From contig NZ_BDBK01000017.1 of NCBI RefSeq assembly GCF_001612945.1, positions 248,001 through 312,000 on the forward strand: a stretch of DNA of 64,000 bases, written 5' to 3'. Shown here in pieces: positions 7,539 to 17,134 of this stretch. Position 1 is the first letter of the stretch. Every line of letters begins with the position of its first letter. The translations under genes and the position numbers were made by a program. The stretch comes from Nocardia inohanensis NBRC 100128. Its GTDB lineage: Bacteria; Actinomycetota; Actinomycetes; Mycobacteriales; Mycobacteriaceae. Under the pieces are notes generated by a model that saw nothing but the letters and a program-made list of their open reading frames with translations, did not search any database and was not told where the DNA came from.

Positions 7539-9035
7539 TCAGGTCCGCGAGTGTGACATGAGAGCCGGCTCACTCGGTGCGCTCGACTTACCGAGCACCG
7601 AATGCCGGCGGCTGTAGGCGAAGTAGATGACGGTGCCCAGGGCCATCCAGATCACGAAGCGCAGCCAGGTCTCGATGGAGAGGTTGATCATCAGCCACAG
7701 GCAGGAGAGCGCGGCCAGGATCGGGACCAGCGGGACCAGCGGCACCCGGAAGCCGCGCTTCAGGTCCGGGCGGGTGCGGCGCAGGATGATCACGCCGATC
7801 GAGACCAGCACGAACGCGACCAGGGTGCCGATATTGACCATTTCCTCGAGGGTGCCGAAGTCGACGAACCCGGCCAGCAGGGCGCAGACCACGCCCACGA
7901 TGACGGTCAGCCGGACCGGGGTGCCCTTCTTGCCGGTGTGCGCCAGGCCGCGCGGCAGCAGGCCGTCGCGGGACATGGCGAACAGCACCCGGGTCTGGCC
8001 CAGGAACATGACCATGACCACGGTGGACAGGCCGGCGAGCGCGCCGATCGAGATGATGTTCTTCACCCACATATCGCCGTGGATGGCGAAAGCCGTTGCC
8101 AGGGTGGCGTTTCCGCCCGCCAGCTCGGTGTAGGGCACCATGCCGGTGAGGATCAGCGACACCGCCACGTAGAGCACCGTGACGATGGCCAGCGAGCCGA
8201 GAATGCCGCGCGGCACGTCCCGCTGCGGGTTGCGGGTCTCCTCCGCGGTGGTGGCCACCACGTCGAAGCCGATGAAGGCGAAGAACACCAGGCTGGCCGC
8301 GGCGAGCAGGCCGTACCAGCCGTAATGGGTGCCGCCGGAACCGGTGAGGAAGGCGAACAGCGACTGGTGCACGCCCTCGGCCTTCTCCGACGGCTGAGCC
8401 GGCGGAATGTAGGGCGTCAGGTTGGAAGCCTTGAAATACGTTGCGCCGACCACCAATACGAGCGCGATCACCGCCAGCTTGATGGCGACCGCGATGGCCG
8501 AGACGCGAGAGGAGAGCTTGGTGCCGGTCGCCAGCAGCACGCCGACCACGGCGATGATCAGCACCGCGCACCAGTCGAAGGAGATAGACCCGATCTCCAG
8601 AATCGGTGGGCGGGAACCGAGTACCTCACCGAGATACTGCGACCACCCCTTCGCCACCACCGAGACGGCCAGGGCGAACTCCAGGATCAGATCCCAGCCG
8701 ATGATCCAGGCGATCACCTCGCCGAAGGTGGCGTAGGCGAAGGTGTAGGCGCTGCCTGCCACCGGCACCGTGGACGCGAACTCGGCGTAGCAGAGCGCCG
8801 TCAGCCCGCAGGCGATGGCCGCGAAGACGAACGCCAGCGAAACCGCCGGTCCCGCCACCGAACCCGCGGTGCGCGCGGTGAGCGTGAAGATGCCCGCGCC
8901 GATGACCACCGCGACACCGAAGATGGTGAGATCCCGGGCCGTCAGGTCCTTGCGTAGCTTGGAATCCGGTTCGTCGGTGTCCCGGATGGACTGTTCAACC
9001 GATTTGGTGCGGAACATACCGCTGGCGAACGACAC
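7539..9035 (-). CDS. APC-family amino acid permease (CAT-like)
   Basis: This 498-aa transporter has about twelve transmembrane segments and the APC hallmark near the N-terminus (VVIGAGIFTLTARTAGSVAG). A further conserved block, FFAFIGFDVVATTAEETRNP, is typical of cationic amino acid transporters (YfnA/CAT group). It probably imports amino acids in symport with protons. It lies just downstream of the amino acid dehydrogenase gene (30 bp gap, same strand), so uptake and deamination are likely cotranscribed. Substrate cannot be read from sequence; branched-chain, aromatic or cationic amino acids are all possible. Confidence 0.9.
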   Translation of the reverse strand: MSFASGMFRTKSVEQSIRDTDEPDSKLRKDLTARDLTIFGVAVVIGAGIFTLTARTAGSVAGPAVSLAFVFAAIACGLTALCYAEFASTVPVAGSAYTFAYATFGEVIAWIIGWDLILEFALAVSVVAKGWSQYLGEVLGSRPPILEIGSISFDWCAVLIIAVVGVLLATGTKLSSRVSAIAVAIKLAVIALVLVVGATYFKASNLTPYIPPAQPSEKAEGVHQSLFAFLTGSGGTHYGWYGLLAAASLVFFAFIGFDVVATTAEETRNPQRDVPRGILGSLAIVTVLYVAVSLILTGMVPYTELAGGNATLATAFAIHGDMWVKNIISIGALAGLSTVVMVMFLGQTRVLFAMSRDGLLPRGLAHTGKKGTPVRLTVIVGVVCALLAGFVDFGTLEEMVNIGTLVAFVLVSIGVIILRRTRPDLKRGFRVPLVPLVPILAALSCLWLMINLSIETWLRFVIWMALGTVIYFAYSRRHSVLGKSSAPSEPALMSHSRT

Positions 9036-9064
9036 TGTTCATTTCCTCTCTGGAACTACCGCGC

Positions 9065-10144
9065 TCAGATCGACCGCGGAATGGCGTCGAGCCGGCGCTC
9101 GGCGAAACGATTGGCGGCCGCGCCGGTGCCGATGCCCTCGGCGCGCGCGGACGCGATGATCTCCCGGCAGCGGTCGAAGATGCCCCTCACGTCATCTTCG
9201 ACCGCCTCCGGAGTGGCTTGGCGCAGTTCGCCTTCCACCTGGATGAGGCCACCGGCATTGGCCACGAAATCGGGGACCCAGGTGATGCCGCGCTCGTTCA
9301 GCGCGAACTCGATCTCCGGGGTGGCGAGCTGGTTGTTGGCAGCGCCGCAGACCAGCTTGGCCTCGATGGCCTCGGCGCTGGACGCGGTGAGGGTGCCGCC
9401 CAGGGCGCAGGGGGCGTAGACGTCGACCGGAGCGGTGGCGACCGTGCTCAACAGCCGCACCGACGGGTGATCGGCCGAAACACGCTGGAGCGCAGCCTCG
9501 TCGACATCGGTGACGCACACCTCCGCGCCATCGGCGAGCAGCAGTTCGATGAGTTCGCGCCCGACCTTGCCGACACCCTCGACGCCGACCGTCCGATTCG
9601 CCAGCGACGCTGTACCCCAAACGGATTCGGCACCGGCACGCATCGAATGGAAGACGCCCAGCGCGGTCAGCCGGGCACTGTCACCCGAACCGCCCGCCGC
9701 CCGGCTGCGCCCGGTCACATACCGGGTGTGCTGCCCGATCAGATCCAGGTCATCGGTATTGGTGCCCACATCGCCCGCCGTGATGTACCGGCCGCCAAGG
9801 GTTTCCACGAACCGCGCGTAAGCCGCGAGCAGGTCCGGAGTCTTGTGTACGGCCGGATCCCCGATGATGACGGCCTTACCGCCGCCCAGGTTCACCCCCG
9901 CCGCCGCGGCCTTGTACGTCATGCCCCACGACAACCGCAGCACATCCTGCAACGCCGCGAACTCGTCCGCGTACGGGTAGAAGCGGGTGCCGCCGAGCGC
10001 CGGGCCCAGCGTGGTGGAGTGAATGGCGATGATCGCCTTCAGCCCGGTCTTGTCGTCCTCGCAGAACATCACCTGCTCGTGGCGGCGTGCGCTCAACTCC
10101 TCCGAGCGACCGAAAACCCCTGCATCGGTGTGCATTACGGACAC
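9065..10144 (-). CDS. Leu/Val/Phe-type amino acid dehydrogenase
   Basis: This 359-aa Glu/Leu/Phe/Val dehydrogenase-family enzyme oxidatively deaminates an amino acid to its 2-oxoacid with NAD+. The catalytic glycine-rich block GVNLGGGKAVI carries the catalytic Lys, and a Rossmann motif VEGVGKVG follows in the second domain. Its length fits valine/leucine dehydrogenases rather than the larger glutamate dehydrogenases. I favour the GTG at 10144, which has AAAGGA 6 nt upstream; an ATG nine nt later is possible. The upstream 2-oxoacid:ferredoxin oxidoreductase on the same strand could consume its product, giving a coherent catabolic route. Confidence 0.88.
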   Translation of the reverse strand: MSVMHTDAGVFGRSEELSARRHEQVMFCEDDKTGLKAIIAIHSTTLGPALGGTRFYPYADEFAALQDVLRLSWGMTYKAAAAGVNLGGGKAVIIGDPAVHKTPDLLAAYARFVETLGGRYITAGDVGTNTDDLDLIGQHTRYVTGRSRAAGGSGDSARLTALGVFHSMRAGAESVWGTASLANRTVGVEGVGKVGRELIELLLADGAEVCVTDVDEAALQRVSADHPSVRLLSTVATAPVDVYAPCALGGTLTASSAEAIEAKLVCGAANNQLATPEIEFALNERGITWVPDFVANAGGLIQVEGELRQATPEAVEDDVRGIFDRCREIIASARAEGIGTGAAANRFAERRLDAIPRSI

Positions 10145-10192
10145 TGTGAATCCTTTCTGGATGCCCTTGCCTTGTGGGCGGGCGTTCGTTGT

Positions 10193-10279
10193 CCCCTCCG
10201 TCATTCCGGCGCGCTTTTGGCCGGAATCTCACTTCGGGCGGTGAGATCCCGGCCAAAAGCATGCCGGGATGACGAGGGG
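10193..10279. repeat. Palindromic repeat pair forming a long hairpin
   Basis: Two inverted copies of a REP-like unit (core GTCATYCCGGC..GCTTTTGGCC) face each other at about 10199-10231 and 10241-10273, joined by a short TTCGGGCG loop. The flanks CCCTCCG and CGAGGGG also pair. The structure lies between the ferredoxin oxidoreductase stop and the dehydrogenase start, where it may end transcription or stabilise a processed mRNA. Confidence 0.75.
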
Positions 10280-10318
10280 GTGTTCGGTCCACGCGCACGG
10301 GGTTGTGGTGCGTGGGGT

Positions 10319-10352
10319 GTGGATCCCGGCCAGAAGCACGCCGGGATGACGG
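10319..10352. repeat. Third copy of the REP-like palindromic unit
   Basis: GGATCCCGGCCAGAAGCACG followed by CCGGGATGAC repeats the unit of 10241-10273 with few changes and in the same orientation, about 80 bp away. It shows that the element is a dispersed repeat rather than a one-off hairpin. Confidence 0.7.
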
Positions 10353-10434
10353 AGTGCAGTGGCTCGGGCTGTCGGGCTGTAGTTCGGTTGGCGTGCTGTG
10401 GTTCTGGGATGCCGCTGCGGCAGTCCGGCCTCGA

Positions 10435-13400
10435 TTATTCGAGGCCGAGCTCGCGCAGGCGGGCGTGGTACAGCTCCACATTGCCGAGCTTGATGTCCTC
10501 GTAGCCGCGGACCAGGTCCGGCAGGCCGGCGGCTTCGACGGCGGTGCGGTAGTTCGCGGGGGTGAGGGTGGTCGCCAGCCGGTTCACCAGGTCGGTGTAC
10601 TGGGACAGCAACTCGCGCTCCACCTTTCGCACGTGGGCGTAGCCGAAGGGGTCCAGCTTGGTGCCGCGCAGGCGCTTGCCCTTGGCGAGGACCTTCAGTG
10701 CCACATGCGATTTGGGGGTGAGGCCGATCTTCTTCTTGCGGCCGAGGGCCCGCAGGGCCGGGGGATGCAGCTTGTAGGTGAGGTTCTCACCACCGGGCAC
10801 CTGGGCCTGTACCTCGGCCAGGAAGGCGGGATCGACCAGCAGGCGGGCGACCTCGTACTCGTCCTTGTAGGCGGTGAACTTGTGCAGGCCACGCGCCACC
10901 GCCTGACTGAAGTCGGTGCGCTCGGTGACCGCACGCTCCGCCGACCAGGCGAACTGCACCGTGTCGATGTAGCGGCGAGCGACCTTCGCGTTCTGATAGT
11001 CGATCAGCTCGGCGGCCCGCAGTTCGACCAGGCGCTTGACCTCGCCGTCGAAGGTGGTGCCCGCCAGCAGTTCAGCGGGGAGCTCGGGGCGGCCGCGCTG
11101 CGGCAGTGCGGTTTCGGTGGCCTTCGCGAAGACGGCGGGATCGGCGATCGCGACCCGGCCCCAGCGGAAGGCGGCGATATTCGCCGCCACCGCGACGCCG
11201 TTGATGCCGATCGCCTCTTCGATCGCCTCGGCCGGTAGGCGCAGTCCGCCGGTCTGGAAGGCCGCGCCGACCATCAGGAAGTTGGCTGCCGCGGTATTGC
11301 CGAAAAGGCTTTCGGCGGCGGCCAGCGCATCGAAGGCGCGCTGTGAATTCGTCACCGCGGCAAGCCGATCGAGCAGCGAACCGGTGGCCGGGTAAGCCAC
11401 GGACTTGTCGTACACCATGTCGCCGGTGGGGGTGTGGCTGGTCGAGGCGACCGCGATGGTGCTCGCCGGATCACCGTAGGCCAGGTTCTTGGGGTCGGCG
11501 GCGGTCAGCAGATCGATCGCGAGAATGCAGGTCGCGCTGCCGGGGGTGAGCCGGTTCGACGGCTCCAATTCCGTGGTGGAGAACCGCAAGTGGGAAAGGA
11601 CCGGTCCGGCCTTCTGGCTCAGGCCGATCTGGTCCAGGCTCTCCACCGCGTACCCGGCGCGCAGGGCGGCCGTGGCCAGCACCTGGTTCACCGTCACGAT
11701 GCCGGTGCCGCCGATGCCCGCGATGAGCACGTTCTGCGTGCCCTGCGGAGCGCCGAGACCCGGATCGGCCACCGCGGGCGGTTCGGAGTTCTTGCGAGCG
11801 CCCTTGCGCCCGTTCTTGTCCGGCGATACCTCCACCGTCACGAACGACGGGCAGTCGCCGTCCAGGCAGCTGTAATCGGTGTTGCAGGAGGTCTGATCGA
11901 TGCGCGTCTTGCGCCCGAACTCGGTCTCGACCGGTTGCACCGACAGGCAATTGGACTTGGTCCCGCAGTCGCCGCAGCCCTCGCACACCGCCTGGTTGAT
12001 CACCACCCGGGTATTGCGCACCGGCAGCGTGCCGCGCTTGCGCTGGCGTCGCGCATCGGCAGCGCAGTGCTGGTCGTAGATCAGCACCGTCACGCCCTCG
12101 ATCTCACGCAACAGCCGCTGCGCCTCGTCCAGCCGATCCCGATGCCACAGCAGCGTGCCCTTCGCGAGGGCTTTGCGGTTGTGCCGCTTGGGTTCGTCGG
12201 CGCAGATGATGATCTGCTTGACGCCCTCCACGGTCAGCTTGTGCGTCAGCTGCGCGACCCCGAGCCCGCCCTCCACATCCTGCGCGCCGGTCATGGCGAC
12301 GACTTCGTTCCACAACAGCTTGTAGGTGATGTTCACCCCGGCGGCGATACACGCCTGAATGGCCAGCTGCCCGGAGTGGAAGAAGGTGCCGTCGCCGATG
12401 TTCTGGAACAGGTGCGGCACATCGGTGAACGGGGCCTGCCCGATCCACTGGCTGCCCTCGCCGCCCATCTGGGTGAGCCCGGTGACGGCGCTGTCGCTGC
12501 GGCCGGACATGGTGACCAGGGTGTGGCAGCCGATACCGCCGCCGCCGATCGAACCCTCGGGGATGGCGGTGGAGCGGTTGTGCGGGCAGCCGCTACAGAA
12601 GTAGGGGGTGCGCTTGGCGGAGAGCACTTCCAGTGAAAGCGGCGGCGGCGCGGCCTTTTTCAGTTCGACATGCTCACGGAGCACGCGGCGCAGCGGACCC
12701 AGCAGGCGGCCCGCGGTCAACTCGCCGTCGAACGGCATGAGCGGCGCGCCCCGTCCATCGAGTTTGCCGAGGATCCTAGGCGCATCCGCTGTGCCGTAGA
12801 GGATTTCGCGAATCTGGGTTTCGATGAAGGCGGTCTTGTCCTCGACCACTATCAGCTGTTCCAGCCCGGCGGCGAATTCGGTGACCTGTTGCGCGCCAAC
12901 GGGATACGGCATCCCGATGCGCAGCAAGCGAATCCCCGCGCGGTGCAGGGCGGCGTCATCGACACCCAGATCCACCAGCGCCTGCCGGACCGCGTCGAAG
13001 GTGGTGCCGGTGGCCGCGATGCCGATCTTGGCCGCGCTCGGATTCACCTCGATCACATCGAGCCCGTTCACCGCGCCGTACGCGCGCACCGTCTCCCAGC
13101 GCGGCCCGTACAGATCCGCCTCGGCCAGCACGCTGTCCGTCGGCGCCGCCATCGGCCGCTGCCGGTAGGCGAAAGGCTTTCCCTCCCACCGCACTTCGGG
13201 AACCGTGATGGGCAGGTCGGCGACCGATCCGTCCACCGTCCACGCCCCGTCGGCGACATCGGCCACGATCTTCATGGCGACCACGCACCCGGAGGCCCGC
13301 GACAGCGCCACCCCGTGCAGACCCATCGTGACGATCTCTTCGGCATTGCGCGGGAACAACACCGGCACGCCCATCGCCGCCAGGGATCGTTCACTCACGG

Positions 13401-13908
13401 CGGGCACGGTCGAGGATTTCGACGCCGGGTCATCGCCGACCAGCAGCAAGACGCCGCCGCGCGCATTGACCCCGTACATATTCGCGTGCCGGATGGCATC
13501 GGTGGCCCGGTCCACGCCCGGACCCTTGCCGTACCAAACCCCCACGACCCCATCGTGTGTCGCGTTCCCCGCCGGCAGATCGGCCTGACTGCCCCACACC
13601 GCGGTGGCCGCGAGCTCCTCATTGAAGCCCGGCACGAACTTGATGTCGTGCTCGGCGAGCACATTCGGCATCCCCAGCAGCATCTTGTCCACGCCGCCCA
13701 GCGGGCTCCCCTGATACCCCGAGACGAAGGTGGCGACCCGCCGCCCCGCTCTGATGTCCCGCACATGCTGTTCGACCAGCAATCTCGCGATCGCCTGCAC
13801 CCCGGTCAGCAGAACCGGACCCGCACCCGAGCGGTAGCGGTCGGCGAGATCGTAGGGCGCGGCCGTCGCGGTCTGCGCGAGGGAAGGCTCCCAGGCAACG
13901 TCGGTCAT
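10435..13908 (-). CDS. Fused indolepyruvate-type 2-oxoacid:ferredoxin oxidoreductase
   Basis: This 1157-aa single-chain enzyme converts aryl- or branched-chain 2-oxoacids plus CoA to acyl-CoA, CO2 and reduced ferredoxin. The order is a pyrimidine-binding/ferredoxin reductase domain, then the TPP-binding domain (CSGCPHNRST and GIGCHTLVTM region around 435-470). An iron-sulfur segment follows with Cys-rich CEGCGDCGTKSNCLSV and CNTDYSCLDGDCPSF, and then the POR gamma domain (NVLIAGIGGTGIVTVNQVL). Such fusions are usual in actinobacteria and proteobacteria. It sits upstream of an amino acid dehydrogenase and permease and divergent from or near an Lrp-type regulator, which fits amino acid catabolism. 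Confidence 0.93.
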   Translation of the reverse strand: MTDVAWEPSLAQTATAAPYDLADRYRSGAGPVLLTGVQAIARLLVEQHVRDIRAGRRVATFVSGYQGSPLGGVDKMLLGMPNVLAEHDIKFVPGFNEELAATAVWGSQADLPAGNATHDGVVGVWYGKGPGVDRATDAIRHANMYGVNARGGVLLLVGDDPASKSSTVPAVSERSLAAMGVPVLFPRNAEEIVTMGLHGVALSRASGCVVAMKIVADVADGAWTVDGSVADLPITVPEVRWEGKPFAYRQRPMAAPTDSVLAEADLYGPRWETVRAYGAVNGLDVIEVNPSAAKIGIAATGTTFDAVRQALVDLGVDDAALHRAGIRLLRIGMPYPVGAQQVTEFAAGLEQLIVVEDKTAFIETQIREILYGTADAPRILGKLDGRGAPLMPFDGELTAGRLLGPLRRVLREHVELKKAAPPPLSLEVLSAKRTPYFCSGCPHNRSTAIPEGSIGGGGIGCHTLVTMSGRSDSAVTGLTQMGGEGSQWIGQAPFTDVPHLFQNIGDGTFFHSGQLAIQACIAAGVNITYKLLWNEVVAMTGAQDVEGGLGVAQLTHKLTVEGVKQIIICADEPKRHNRKALAKGTLLWHRDRLDEAQRLLREIEGVTVLIYDQHCAADARRQRKRGTLPVRNTRVVINQAVCEGCGDCGTKSNCLSVQPVETEFGRKTRIDQTSCNTDYSCLDGDCPSFVTVEVSPDKNGRKGARKNSEPPAVADPGLGAPQGTQNVLIAGIGGTGIVTVNQVLATAALRAGYAVESLDQIGLSQKAGPVLSHLRFSTTELEPSNRLTPGSATCILAIDLLTAADPKNLAYGDPASTIAVASTSHTPTGDMVYDKSVAYPATGSLLDRLAAVTNSQRAFDALAAAESLFGNTAAANFLMVGAAFQTGGLRLPAEAIEEAIGINGVAVAANIAAFRWGRVAIADPAVFAKATETALPQRGRPELPAELLAGTTFDGEVKRLVELRAAELIDYQNAKVARRYIDTVQFAWSAERAVTERTDFSQAVARGLHKFTAYKDEYEVARLLVDPAFLAEVQAQVPGGENLTYKLHPPALRALGRKKKIGLTPKSHVALKVLAKGKRLRGTKLDPFGYAHVRKVERELLSQYTDLVNRLATTLTPANYRTAVEAAGLPDLVRGYEDIKLGNVELYHARLRELGLE

Positions 13909-14099
13909 GAACAGTCACCACACTTTCCGCAGCCCAGGTCGTGAGCCGCGAACGAAGGACGAAGCAATCGGTGCAGCGAAATCTGCCGTCCCGTGTGATC
14001 GGTGTCAACAACCGCAGAAAAAGTTGATCAATCTGCTCAAAAGTGATCTAGCGCACTACGTCGTATACATCATTCTGCTCGGTCTCCGCGAGACCCACG

Positions 14100-14591
14100 T
14101 CACACCGCGCCGCCCTCCGGATTCTTGGTCAACTGCTCAACCAGCGGCAGCGACCGGTACTCGATCGGCGTAGCCAACGCCAGCATCGTCTCGGTGTGCT
14201 TCACCCCCGGCACCGAATGCACCCGCTGGATGATCCCGAGCAGATCCTGCTGCGAGCGCGCCGCGATCCGCACCAGCAAATCCGCGCGCCCGGTCGTCGC
14301 ATGCACCTCGAGCACATTCGGAAACTCGCGCAACGCCTCCACGATGTCGTTCATCTTGTTCTGATCCAGCTCCACGCCCAGGAACGCGTGCACCCCGAAC
14401 CCCACCGCCGCCAGATCCACATCCGGCGCGTAGCCCCGCACCGCCCCCGACCCCTCCAGGCGTTTCATCCGCGCCTGCACCGTATTCCGCGCCACCCCCA
14501 GCCGCTGCGCCAACTCCAGAATCGGCGTCCGCGGATCCCGCCCCAACTCCGCCAGCAACGCCGAATCCAGTGCGTCGATCTTGATGCTCAT
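14100..14591 (-). CDS. Lrp/AsnC-family transcriptional regulator
   Basis: This 163-aa regulator has an N-terminal helix-turn-helix (ILELAQRLGVARNTVQARMK) and a C-terminal RAM ligand-binding domain (about 65-150). The ATG at 14591 is preceded by GGAGGG with 5-nt spacing; upstream in-frame sequence looks non-coding. It is the neighbour of the ferredoxin oxidoreductase, dehydrogenase and permease genes, so it is a good candidate for their amino-acid-responsive control. That link is inferred from position only. Confidence 0.92.
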   Translation of the reverse strand: MSIKIDALDSALLAELGRDPRTPILELAQRLGVARNTVQARMKRLEGSGAVRGYAPDVDLAAVGFGVHAFLGVELDQNKMNDIVEALREFPNVLEVHATTGRADLLVRIAARSQQDLLGIIQRVHSVPGVKHTETMLALATPIEYRSLPLVEQLTKNPEGGAV

Positions 14592-14653
14592 ACCCTCCAT
14601 GGTCGCCCAAATAATGCGATGAATCACGGACGGGGCGCACCTAGGGTGGCTGC

Positions 14654-16381
14654 ATGGAGACCCTGGAACAGTTGCTGCGGGGGCGGTTGGCGCGGGCATT
14701 CGCGGAGGTCGGCGGGGGGATCGCCGATCCGGTGGTGCAGCGTTCACAGCGCGCGGACTTCCAGGCGAACGGGGCGTTGCCTTTGGCGAAACGGCTGGGC
14801 GTGGCACCGCGGGAGGTTGCCGAGCGGGTGCTCGCGGTCGCGGAGCTGGAGGGTCTGATCGCGACTGCCGAGGTGTCGGGGCCCGGGTTCATCAATCTGA
14901 CCGTCGATGACGCGGTGCTGGGGCGGATGATCGGCGCGGTGAACGCGGATGCGCGGCTGGGGGTGCCGGTGGCGGCGGAGCCGGAGACCGTCGTGGTGGA
15001 TTACAGCGCGCCGAACGTGGCCAAGGAGATGCATGTCGGGCATCTGCGCTCGACCGTGATCGGGGATGCGGTGGTCCGGACCCTGGAATGGGTCGGGCAT
15101 CGGGTGATTCGGCGGAATCACCTGGGGGACTGGGGGACTCCGTTCGGCATGCTGATCGAGCATCTGGCCGATATCGGGGAAGCCGAAGCGGTTCGGGAGC
15201 TGTCGGTGGGGGATCTGTCGGGGTTCTATACGGCCGCGCGGAAGAAGTTCGATGCCGACGACGAATTCAAGGAGCGGGCCCGGCGGCGGGTGGTGGCCTT
15301 GCAGGGCGGGGACGAGACGACGATTCGGTGGTGGCGGTTGCTGGTTGGGGAATCGAAGCGGTATTTCGGGACCGTATACGAGCGGCTCGGGGTGCGGTTG
15401 ACCGACGCGGACTTCGTGGGGGAGTCGGCCTACAACGAGGAGCTCGGGTCCGTGGTCGAGGACCTCGACCGGCTGGGGTTGATTCAGGTCAGCGATGGCG
15501 CGCAGTGTGTTTTCCCGGCCGGGTTCACCGGGCGGGACGGCACGCCGCTGCCGCTGATCGTGCGGAAGTCCGACGGCGGATTCGGTTATGCGGCAACCGA
15601 TCTGGCGGCCATCCGTGATCGGGTCGGCGAACTCGCGGCCACTCGGCTGCTGTACGTGGTTGGCTCCCCGCAGCAGCAGCATTTCGCGATGGTGTTCGCC
15701 ACCGCGCGGGCGGCGGGGTGGCTGGCGGATCCGGCGCGGGCCGAGCACATCGGATTCGGATCGGTGCTGGGAGCCGACGGCAAGGTGCTGCGGAGCCGGG
15801 CCGGGGGCACCATCAAACTGGTCGAATTGCTGGAGGAGGCTCGGCAACGGGCCGCGGTCGTGGTGGCGGAGAAGAATCCGGCGCTGTCGGCGGAAGAACA
15901 GGCACGGGTCGCTACCCAGGTCGGCATCGGCGCGGTGAAGTACGCGGACCTGTCGACCGATCGGACCCGCGACTACGTCTTCGATTTCGATCGGATGCTG
16001 GCCCTCGAAGGCAATACCGGGCCGTATCTGCAATACGCGAATGCCCGGATCCAGTCGATCTTCCGCAAGAGCGGCGGCGAACCGGTGCGGGACGGTGCGC
16101 CGGTAGTGGTCGCGGCGGCGGCCGAACGGGCGCTTGCCATCGAATTGCTCGCCTTCCCGGAGGTGGTCGCCGAGGTCGCCGATAGCCTGGCCTTCCATCG
16201 GCTGGCGGCCTATCTCTTCGGCGTCGCTTCGGCTTTCGCCTCCTTCTACGAGCAGTGCCCGATCCTCAAAGCCCCCGATCCGGCGGTACGGGCATCCCGG
16301 CTGGTACTGACCGACCTCACCGGCCGTACGCTGTGCGCGGGACTGGGCATGCTCGGGATCGGAGCGCCGGACCGGATGTAG
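14654..16381 (+). CDS. argS: Arginyl-tRNA synthetase
   Basis: This 575-aa class I synthetase charges tRNA-Arg. It has the N-terminal Add1 domain and the class I signature SAPNVAKEMHVGHLRSTVIG, with the HIGH motif as HVGH. As in many ArgS proteins no canonical KMSKS is seen; the equivalent region is LGADGKVLRSRAGGTIKL. A C-terminal anticodon-binding domain (about 455-575, ending LGMLGIGAPDRM) completes it. Length is normal. The gene begins 62 bp from the divergent lrp-type gene. Confidence 0.97.
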   Translation: METLEQLLRGRLARAFAEVGGGIADPVVQRSQRADFQANGALPLAKRLGVAPREVAERVLAVAELEGLIATAEVSGPGFINLTVDDAVLGRMIGAVNADARLGVPVAAEPETVVVDYSAPNVAKEMHVGHLRSTVIGDAVVRTLEWVGHRVIRRNHLGDWGTPFGMLIEHLADIGEAEAVRELSVGDLSGFYTAARKKFDADDEFKERARRRVVALQGGDETTIRWWRLLVGESKRYFGTVYERLGVRLTDADFVGESAYNEELGSVVEDLDRLGLIQVSDGAQCVFPAGFTGRDGTPLPLIVRKSDGGFGYAATDLAAIRDRVGELAATRLLYVVGSPQQQHFAMVFATARAAGWLADPARAEHIGFGSVLGADGKVLRSRAGGTIKLVELLEEARQRAAVVVAEKNPALSAEEQARVATQVGIGAVKYADLSTDRTRDYVFDFDRMLALEGNTGPYLQYANARIQSIFRKSGGEPVRDGAPVVVAAAAERALAIELLAFPEVVAEVADSLAFHRLAAYLFGVASAFASFYEQCPILKAPDPAVRASRLVLTDLTGRTLCAGLGMLGIGAPDRM

Positions 16382-16447
16382 CCGCCGATAACGCTGGAAC
16401 GGGACGCCCCGATGTTCAGCTCGACGATCGAATTTCGGAGGGGATCG

Positions 16448-17005
16448 ATGAATATCAAGTCGGCGGCCATGGTTTCACTGGCCGCGGGGCTGCTCGCGAC
16501 CGTCAGCGGCTGTAGCGCCTCCTCCGGTTCGCAGCAGCCCGCGACCTCGGAGCAGAGCGTGCCTGCCGCCGCGCAACAGCAGGGCGCCCCCGCCGGCAGC
16601 GGCCACGGCCTCTGCTTCGACTCGAATTCCAGCCTGGCGCAGCAGGCAATCACCAAACTGGCGGCCGCGCCGATCGGCACCTGGTCGATCGGCCAGGCCA
16701 GCGACGACACGATCTCCGCCGGCTGCGACGGCGTCCTCTCCTGGATGACGGTCAACACCAACACCAATCACCCCTACACCCACGTCCTGTTCTTCACCGC
16801 CGGCCAGTACCTCGGCACCGCCACCGCCGAGCCATACATGTACACGATGATGGCGGGCAAAACCCGCAACACCGTCTCCGTGACCTACCGCTGGACCCAG
16901 AACAACGACCCCATGTGCTGCCCCCAAGGCGGCCCGAGCACCGTCGTCTACACCCTGAACGGAACCACCATCCAAGCGAACGGCCAGTTCCCGCCCCACA
17001 ATTGA
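16448..17005 (+). CDS. LppP/LprE-like lipoprotein
   Basis: This 185-aa lipoprotein has a signal peptide ending in the lipobox (VSGC), a Ser/Gln/Pro-rich linker and a C-terminal domain resembling the LppP/LprE family of mycolic-acid bacteria. Four or more cysteines (GLCFDS, SAGCDG, MCCPQG) suggest disulfides outside the cell. The function of this family is not known. The ATG at 16448 has GGAGGGG with 5-nt spacing; an earlier in-frame ATG at 16412 lacks this. It is 66 bp downstream of argS and probably separately transcribed. Confidence 0.8.
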   Translation: MNIKSAAMVSLAAGLLATVSGCSASSGSQQPATSEQSVPAAAQQQGAPAGSGHGLCFDSNSSLAQQAITKLAAAPIGTWSIGQASDDTISAGCDGVLSWMTVNTNTNHPYTHVLFFTAGQYLGTATAEPYMYTMMAGKTRNTVSVTYRWTQNNDPMCCPQGGPSTVVYTLNGTTIQANGQFPPHN

Positions 17006-17134
17006 CCCGCTACCCCGCTCACGGCTGCCCGGGCGTACCGATCCGCTCGGGTCGCCCGCGGGAGCCACCAGAACTCGTGAGCTCGGGATGGATGCGGCCT
17101 TCGTGGTGGAGTATCGCCGGGCGGGTGGAGGGCT

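Noticed and set aside
7602..8957. A 451-aa open frame on the plus strand opposite the permease
   Set aside because: It is antisense to a clear APC permease and is a low-complexity Asp/Arg/Gln/His shadow without a start signal.
12670..13944. A 424-aa plus-strand open frame opposite the ferredoxin oxidoreductase
   Set aside because: It is antisense to strongly conserved sequence; no motif or SD is seen.
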